From the NCBI GenBank assembly GCA_009917545.1, contig QZDW01000005.1, positions 120,336 through 184,335 of the forward strand: a stretch of 64,000 nucleotides of DNA, written 5' to 3'. Each line of letters opens with the position of its first letter. The first letter of the stretch is position 1. The translations under genes and the position numbers were made by a program. The notes beneath the pieces are model-generated. The model did not search any database, was not told the DNA's origin, and saw only the letters and a list, made by a program, of their open reading frames with translations. This DNA comes from a bacterium 1XD42-76 (GTDB taxonomy: Bacteria; Bacillota; Clostridia; Lachnospirales; Lachnospiraceae). Positions 60,179 through 64,000 of the stretch are shown piece after piece.

Positions 60179-60238
60179 AATAACCGCTAAAAGATTCTCA
60201 TTTTCCAAATCTCGAAATGATACTTTTTAGCGGTTATT
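60179..60238. repeat. Perfect 14-bp inverted repeat with 32-base loop
   Basis: AATAACCGCTAAAA (60179-60192) and TTTTAGCGGTTATT (60225-60238). The loop has an inner TCATTT/AAATGA stem. Same layout (AATAA start, 32-base loop, inner stem) as the repeat at 6503-6560. Confidence 0.65.
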
Positions 60239-60403
60239 GATTTTTGCTTTTTACCCCGTTAAGGGGTGCATCCGCCCATGCAACAAAATCCACGTGGCAA
60301 AAATCTCTGCCATTCCCTAAGAAACCAAACCGACAAGACGAAACCAAAAAATATAAGTAACCTAAGGAAACCGCAGAAAACAAGGCTTTTTCAAGACTAG
60401 CAG

Positions 60404-60432
60404 AAAAATAGCCCTCCTAAATGGAAGGCTTA
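60404..60432 (-). terminator. Terminator after xis
   Basis: Minus strand GCCTTCC-ATTTA-GGAGGGC followed by TATTTTT-like sequence; lies downstream of the excisionase stop, where an integrase gene would normally follow. Confidence 0.6.
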
Positions 60433-60454
60433 TTTTGTATTAAAGTTTGTCCCT

Positions 60455-60643
60455 TTAGACACTATTGTGCGCAATCCATTTATCCAGCTGGATTTTATTG
60501 GCATATACCCTGTTTCCGATCCGTACTGTGAAATTATTGTTTGTTTTCGTCAACAGTTCTCTTACCTTGGTTTCTCCTATCCCCAAATATGCACATACCT
60601 CTTTGACATTCAATAATGCCTTATCTACCTCTATTTTCTCCAT
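60455..60643 (-). CDS. xis: Excisionase (Tn916 Xis-like)
   Basis: 62 residues. Winged-helix excisionase: LLNVKEVCAYLGIGETKVRE with FTVRIGNRVYANKIQLDKW. Tn916 Xis bends DNA and aids tyrosine-integrase excision. Here the expected integrase gene downstream is missing and a terminator follows. AAAAAGGAGAAAGAT precedes the ATG. Confidence 0.85.
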   Translation of the reverse strand: MEKIEVDKALLNVKEVCAYLGIGETKVRELLTKTNNNFTVRIGNRVYANKIQLDKWIAHNSV

Positions 60644-60727
60644 ATCTTTCTCCTTTTTCTTGCTTACACATATAATGACTATTCAACTGCTTTTTTAATT
60701 GGGACTCAGTGTCAACAGCCTCATTTT

Positions 60728-61069
60728 TTACATACAGATCACTGGCTGTTCTATTCTGTCATCAGAACATAAATCCGACAGGAACTTTATGCCCCCTAAC
60801 TGACAGGCATACTGGAATCCTTCATTGAAATCCTTAAATTTATGCTCTGCCTTATTGATAAAGCATGCTTCCCCGATATGGGGAAATGCTCCTTCATAAG
60901 TACCCACCGTCAGGTTCCCCTCTGCGGTTATCCTCATGAAAGCGCCGGATTCACCGCCCATATAATACAATGCTCCCCGGCCATTCAGTCGGGTAACGGT
61001 ATCCTCTACCCATCTGTGTCGGCTGCTGCCGGTCACGGCCTGCCAGCGTTCAAATTCTGTCTTATCCAT
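60728..61069 (-). CDS. Hypothetical ICE protein
   Basis: 113 residues (MDKTEFERWQAVTGSSRHRW; GALYYMGGESGAFMRITAEG; GEACFINKAEHKFKDFNEGF). Likely a compact alpha/beta protein. No family recognised. GGAGAAAGGCGCAGT precedes the ATG. Lies between xis and the MazF operon on the same strand. Confidence 0.5.
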   Translation of the reverse strand: MDKTEFERWQAVTGSSRHRWVEDTVTRLNGRGALYYMGGESGAFMRITAEGNLTVGTYEGAFPHIGEACFINKAEHKFKDFNEGFQYACQLGGIKFLSDLCSDDRIEQPVICM

Positions 61070-61133
61070 ACTGCGCCTTTCTCCAGGTAAAGCCTGGCTG
61101 TTTCATTTCATTTTTTCCTGACATGGCCATCCA

Positions 61134-61541
61134 TTAAAGGCTTTGTGTCTGCTGTTCCGGTTTTGAAAAAACCATATCCTCCAGCTTCTCCAGCCATTCC
61201 ATATCCATTTCTCCTGCCCTGCAGCTGATCTTTTCAATAGGGTACCCTTTCCTTTCCAGCTCCTTTCGGATATCCTCCACGCAGGATTTGGAAAAGCTTT
61301 CAGCTTCTGCCTCGTTCTCATCATTACAGTTGAAATCATAGGTCAAAAGCACTTTATAATTGGACAGAAAACGAAAGATCAGATTCCCGTCAATGTACCC
61401 ACACAGAATCGGATCCTCTTCTATCACCGACTTATTGTCCTCAATAATATCCGGCTTTGCTTCTTCGTACATCAGATCATTAAATTCACGGATATTAAAA
61501 TTCGTATTCAGCAGTATTCTTATTTTTACGACATAATCCAT
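61134..61541 (-). CDS. Hypothetical ICE protein
   Basis: 135 residues, acidic. The core EDPILCGYIDGNLIFRFLSN and YDFNCNDENEAEAESFSKSC suggests a small alpha/beta domain. No family recognised. It follows the recombinase-like gene by ten bases, so it is probably the third gene of the mazF transcript. GAGGTGTATGG precedes the ATG. Confidence 0.5.
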   Translation of the reverse strand: MDYVVKIRILLNTNFNIREFNDLMYEEAKPDIIEDNKSVIEEDPILCGYIDGNLIFRFLSNYKVLLTYDFNCNDENEAEAESFSKSCVEDIRKELERKGYPIEKISCRAGEMDMEWLEKLEDMVFSKPEQQTQSL

Positions 61542-61550
61542 CCATACACC

Positions 61551-61916
61551 TCATGATCCGGCTGCCGGCTGCCGGGCAGAGAGCCTTCCCTCCAGAGGGG
61601 AGCATACATCAATCCCGCATTTCGCCATCTGGCGAAGGAATTCCCCGCACAGTTTTTCATCACGGGAAATCCTGGATGAATCTAGGACCAGGAATATTTC
61701 GATCCCCCTGCTCTCCTTTTCCTCCAGGAACAGGTCCAGCCCCGGCCTTTTTAAACCTGCTGTGCCGCCTGTATCACTGGAGCTGCCCGCGATCTCTGTC
61801 CGAAGCTGTTCTCCATAAGTATTCAGCTGTTCATACTGCTTCTTTAAGGCACCATGGCTGTCCTCCGGCGCGTCGATATGGGTGTAGATCCACGCTTTTT
61901 TCTTTCTGTTTTCCAT
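61551..61916 (-). CDS. Serine-recombinase-like protein without catalytic serine
   Basis: 121 residues from the ATG at 61916 (GAGAGGAGGCAAAGGG upstream). The layout follows a resolvase N-terminal domain: LKKQYEQLNTYGEQL, SSDTGGTAGLKRPGLDLFLE, EIFLVLDSSRISRD, LRQMAKCGIDVCSPLEGRL. But the motif that should read Y-x-R-V-S is WIYTHIDAPED, so the nucleophile Ser and its neighbouring Arg are lost. No DNA-binding domain follows. Probably a regulator or decoy; coupled to mazF. Confidence 0.7.
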   Translation of the reverse strand: MENRKKKAWIYTHIDAPEDSHGALKKQYEQLNTYGEQLRTEIAGSSSDTGGTAGLKRPGLDLFLEEKESRGIEIFLVLDSSRISRDEKLCGEFLRQMAKCGIDVCSPLEGRLSARQPAAGS

Positions 61917-61942
61917 CCCTTTGCCTCCTCTCGCCTGCTCTC

Positions 61943-62350
61943 TCACTTTTTTGCGGCCTGCTTTTTCCTGTCTGCCTTCTTTTCCTCCGGCTGGATGTGT
62001 TTCATCCCCAGGCTCACGGTCAGCCCCCGGTCCACCGCCTGCATGGTCTCTTTGTCCAGACAGCCTATGTAATCACGCAGTCTTTTCCGGTCCAGGGTCC
62101 GGAGCTGCTCCAACAGGATCATGGAATCCCGATTCAGTCCATAAAACCGGCTGCCGATCCAGATATGAGTTGGGAGCTGGTGCTTCTCATCCCGGCTGGT
62201 GATCGCCGCCGCTATGGTGGTGGGGCTGAACCGGTTCCCTGTGTCATTCTGCAGGATCACCACGGGCCGGATGCCGCCCTGCTCACTGCCTGTCACCGGC
62301 CTCAGATCGGCATAGTAGATCTCTCCGCGCCGGACTTTTCTTCCTGCCAT
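61943..62350 (-). CDS. mazF: MazF/PemK-family toxin
   Basis: 135 residues. RRGEIYYADLRPVTGSEQGG, then RPVVILQNDTGNRFSPTTIA and THIWIGSRFYGLNRDSMILL are the MazF endoribonuclease signatures; the Arg and Thr of the active site are present. The C-terminus adds a Lys-rich tail (EEKKADRKKQAAKK). No MazE-type antitoxin gene lies directly upstream, so the antitoxin may be elsewhere or the recombinase-like partner may take that place. AAAGGAAGATAAAA precedes the ATG. Confidence 0.88.
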   Translation of the reverse strand: MAGRKVRRGEIYYADLRPVTGSEQGGIRPVVILQNDTGNRFSPTTIAAAITSRDEKHQLPTHIWIGSRFYGLNRDSMILLEQLRTLDRKRLRDYIGCLDKETMQAVDRGLTVSLGMKHIQPEEKKADRKKQAAKK

Positions 62351-62413
62351 TTTTATCTTCCTTTCTTTCTGCTTTAGAAGAACAAAACGATATTTCCTGG
62401 CTTTTCCTTATAA

Positions 62414-62448
62414 AAAGCGGCGGCCCAGAAGATGCGGACCGCCGCTTT
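62414..62448 (-). terminator. Hairpin upstream of mazF
   Basis: AAAGCGGCGG (62414-62423) and CCGCCGCTTT (62439-62448) are perfect complements; on the minus strand TTTTATA follows. May be an attenuator for the mazF operon. Confidence 0.65.
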
Positions 62449-62511
62449 ATGATATTACATGGACGCACACCGATATGTGCGCAGGTCACCTGTTCTAAGA
62501 ACTTATCACCT

Positions 62512-62556
62512 TTATTCCATGAAAAATCGTGCCTGTTCTTCATTTTTAAGTTTCAT
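62512..62556 (-). CDS. 14-codon ORF, possible leader peptide A
   Basis: MKLKNEEQARFFME, preceded by AGGAG six bases before the ATG. It ends about 60 bases before the hairpin at 62414-62448. Charged, no hydrophobic stretch. Confidence 0.35.
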   Translation of the reverse strand: MKLKNEEQARFFME

Positions 62557-62559
62557 CTG

Positions 62560-62720
62560 CTCCTATTCGACACTACTTCCCGGAGCCTGGGCAGTCAGTT
62601 ACAACCGGTTTTGGCGAACCGTCATGGGACTCTAACCCCGGCCAGGATCTCTGGCCGCCGCCCTCATTGCGGTTCCCTCTCTTAAAAGGGGCTGTGACTG
62701 GACGGAAGTATCATTATAGG
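62560..62720 (-). ncRNA. Candidate structured RNA
   Basis: Minus strand holds GGCCAG-AGATC-CTGGCC, an ACGGTT...AACCG pair and CCCGGAG-like pieces in about 160 GC-rich bases without a coding frame. Could be a riboregulator; the strand is uncertain. Confidence 0.35.
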
Positions 62721-62729
62721 CTATACAGA

Positions 62730-62774
62730 TCATTGCGGAATGCTCCGGCCATGGAACATTTTCAGGACAGACAT
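62730..62774 (-). CDS. 14-codon ORF, possible leader peptide B
   Basis: MSVLKMFHGRSIPQ, with AGGTGA about 12 bases upstream. Same length as peptide A but unrelated in sequence. Confidence 0.3.
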   Translation of the reverse strand: MSVLKMFHGRSIPQ

Positions 62775-62906
62775 GTACCGCTCTTCACCTTTGATGTTAT
62801 CTTGTTGACAGACACTCTGACTGTCTGCAGGTGGTCGTGGCGTGTCCTCCTTCGCCGCTTTGCGCTTTCACGCTGTACAGCTAACGTATTGTAACTGCTG
62901 GATATG

Positions 62907-62927
62907 ACCGCCTGGGGCGGTGTTTTT
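62907..62927 (+). terminator. Plus-strand terminator
   Basis: ACCGCC-TGG-GGCGGT followed by GTTTTT. It implies a plus-strand transcript from the 62.4-62.9 kb space, perhaps antisense to the leader. Confidence 0.6.
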
Positions 62928-62994
62928 CAAAGAACAGAGAAAGGAATCTATATCCCCTCACTTATTTCCACGTTGGCAGCGCTTTCTGCACACC

Positions 62995-63453
62995 CTAAAT
63001 TTGAAAATTTTTTAAAATATTTTTCAGTTTCTGAAGAATACGTTTTTTCTGCTTATGAACTGCATTGTGATAGATCCCCATAGATTCTGCTACTTCCCGT
63101 TCCGTACACTCTTCAAAAAACAGAAGACGGATCAACCTTTCCTCCTCTTTCGAAAGGCAGGAAAGGGCTTTATGCAACATTTCATACTGGAGTTTTCGGA
63201 TCACCTGCGCCTCTGTATCCTCTCCATCTGCCAGAAACTGCACCTCATGCTCCACAAGCCGTTCATAGGAATCCTCCCGGCCTGGTATGAACCGGATCTG
63301 CTGGGCTTCCTGGTCGATGATGGTCTGCTCCGCTTTCAGGTCATACTCCTGATACTGCATTTTTCTCTCTGTTTCTCTTAACACTTCGATCACTTCTTCG
63401 CTGGCTTCCGGATACATTTTCCGGAAATCCGGCAGTCTGCCTGGCTTTGCCAT
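62995..63453 (-). CDS. Sigma-70 family regulator of the ICE module
   Basis: 152 residues from the ATG at 63453 (GGAGGACAGGCCT upstream). Region 4-type HTH at the C-terminus: SKEEERLIRLLFFEECTERE, MGIYHNAVHKQKKRILQKL. The N-terminal part is charged and helical (ERKMQYQEYDLKAEQTIID). Typical of Tn916 Orf7-like regulators that drive excision genes. Confidence 0.82.
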   Translation of the reverse strand: MAKPGRLPDFRKMYPEASEEVIEVLRETERKMQYQEYDLKAEQTIIDQEAQQIRFIPGREDSYERLVEHEVQFLADGEDTEAQVIRKLQYEMLHKALSCLSKEEERLIRLLFFEECTEREVAESMGIYHNAVHKQKKRILQKLKNILKNFQI

Positions 63454-63673
63454 AGGCCTGTCCTCCATTTTCTTTAAATTTCAAAAAAATGAAAAACAAG
63501 CCCGGCGGTGACCGGCACCTCATGAGCCGTCCATCAGCCAAAAAAGTTATCAATGACAGCTTTTCGGTATATATGGGACAGTAACAGGGACATAAAGAAA
63601 CTAAATCATTCAGTCCGGTTCTTATAATTTATTCCTGCTTATCCTGCTCTATTAGTTCACCATACAGTACAAA

Positions 63674-63724
63674 AAATGCCTGTATATGGCTGATGATTTT
63701 TTTAACCAGCCACCACAGGCATTT
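63674..63724 (-). terminator. Nested hairpin, probable minus-strand terminator
   Basis: AAATGCCTG (63674-63682) pairs with CAGGCATTT (63716-63724), and TGGCTG (63687-63692) with CAGCCA (63707-63712). On the minus strand TTTTTT follows the outer stem. Confidence 0.55.
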
Positions 63725-63831
63725 ATATTGGAACTCATATGCTGTCTATCATGGATAGCAGCATTCGCATATTCTTTTGGCAAATATAAAATCCCCCTGA
63801 CTCTAAAACAGAGCCAGAAGGGAGTAAAAGA

Positions 63832-63882
63832 ATGTCAACCGGCGTACTGATGTACCCGTCAAAGCACCGTTTTTTTCTTTGA
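63832..63882 (+). CDS. 16-codon leader peptide
   Basis: MSTGVLMYPSKHRFFL, with AGAAGGGAG seven bases before the ATG. Its last codons form the left and loop parts of the hairpin at 63855-63886. The layout is that of a translation-coupled attenuator of an antibiotic-resistance gene (as before tet or erm genes of such elements); the controlled gene would lie past the window. Confidence 0.5.
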   Translation: MSTGVLMYPSKHRFFL

Positions 63883-63886
63883 CGGG
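63855..63886 (+). promoter_or_regulatory. Attenuator-like hairpin over the leader peptide
   Basis: CCCGTCAAAG (63855-63864) and CTTTGACGGG (63877-63886), perfect 10-bp arms, with T7 in the loop. Confidence 0.55.
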
Positions 63887-64000
63887 ATATCCCCGGTTTT
63901 CATCAAATATCAGTTTTTAAAGCTACTCTTGCATTGACCTGATTATATTTAGCTAAATTGATTTTCATTTGTAATGTCAAACTTAGGGTAGAGCGATGTC

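Larger units (their letters stand above)
60117..60454. other. 338-base space without a gene
   Basis: Contains a CCCTGCC/GGCAGGG hairpin just after the 60116 stop, the long inverted repeat at 60179-60238, a small CCCC-GTTAA-GGGG hairpin, a patch with GAAACCAAA repeated (about 60321-60352), and the xis terminator. The repeats could be Xis- or integrase-arm sites of a lost integration module, but no integrase gene is left. Confidence 0.45.
62351..62994. other. 644-base structured space without a standard gene
   Basis: Holds a terminator-like hairpin (62414-62448), two 14-codon reading frames on the minus strand (62512-62556, 62730-62774), a GC-rich region with hairpins (about 62560-62720), an AGGAGG-like site (about 62844-62850, minus) without a following ATG, and a plus-strand terminator (62907-62927). 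It looks like a long regulatory leader between the sigma-like gene and the mazF operon. Confidence 0.5.
63454..64000. other. 547-base edge region
   Basis: AT-rich DNA upstream of the sigma-like gene, with the nested hairpin at 63674-63724 and the leader peptide/hairpin at 63832-63886. No other gene is visible up to the window end. Confidence 0.5.

Noticed and set aside
61943..62543. MazE antitoxin upstream of mazF
   Set aside because: The only overlapping frame upstream (62283-62543) starts without a good ribosome site and has no antitoxin-like sequence.
62667..62894. 75-codon plus-strand frame before the terminator at 62907
   Set aside because: Starts with TTG without a ribosome site and has no protein-like pattern; the terminator may serve an RNA instead.

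Overview
The window is a mosaic of mobile DNA from a Firmicute of the Clostridia, most likely Lachnospiraceae. The grounds are strong AGGAGG-type ribosome binding sites, tandem large serine recombinases with a SHOCT/zinc-HTH module, a Tn916/Tn1549-style conjugation and regulation gene set, and SpoIID-type lysin parts. There is no rRNA operon and no ordinary housekeeping block; nearly every gene belongs to an integrative element, a prophage or cargo.

Region 1 (1-6560, minus strand) is the front of an integrative conjugative element (ICE): the start of a cytosine methyltransferase, a VirD4-type coupling protein, PcfB-like, DUF3846, RepA, ParB, ParA, DUF5348 and a SymE-like gene. Relaxase and VirB4 genes are not in the window. 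Region 2 (6566 to about 50650, almost all minus strand) is an HK97-type siphoprophage. Read in the direction of transcription it has sigma-like regulators, a replication block (SNF2 helicase, family A polymerase, primase-helicase, VRR nuclease), a three-copy promoter-like repeat, HNH and small terminase, a 7.7-kb accessory and DNA-modification block, large terminase, portal, protease, capsid, head-tail and tail genes, then holin, a four-part lysin and the recombinase module. The last recombinase is cut short at the junction with the ICE segment.

The prophage carries the most interesting material. Between the two terminase genes lies a probable DNA hypermodification cassette: ParB-like, two Mom-like acyltransferase paralogues, a PAPS-reductase-like PP-loop enzyme, and a ParB-methyltransferase fusion with a broken catalytic motif. 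Two tandem tRNA-like RNAs without an anticodon loop sit inside it. Two AT-rich self-contained cassettes (morons) interrupt the tail operon: a PD-(D/E)XK nuclease-like gene, and a NYN-domain plus membrane-protein pair whose promoter overlaps a near-perfect CIRCE (HrcA) heat-shock operator. The tail chaperone gene carries an A8 slippery site for a -1 frameshift.

Region 3 (50.7-58.15 kb) is a seven-gene flavoenzyme and efflux operon (flavin reductases, a membrane-flavodoxin fusion, MATE pump, NTF2-like protein, old-yellow-enzyme-type oxidoreductase) divergent from an HxlR regulator; it reads as a redox or xenobiotic response module. Region 4 (58.15-64 kb) is ICE-type again: SprT-like, a virulence-related-protein homologue, an orphan excisionase, a MazF toxin coupled to a serine-recombinase-like protein without catalytic serine, a structured non-coding stretch with two 14-codon ORFs, a sigma-like regulator, and at the edge a 16-codon leader peptide with an attenuator-like hairpin that points to a gene beyond the window.
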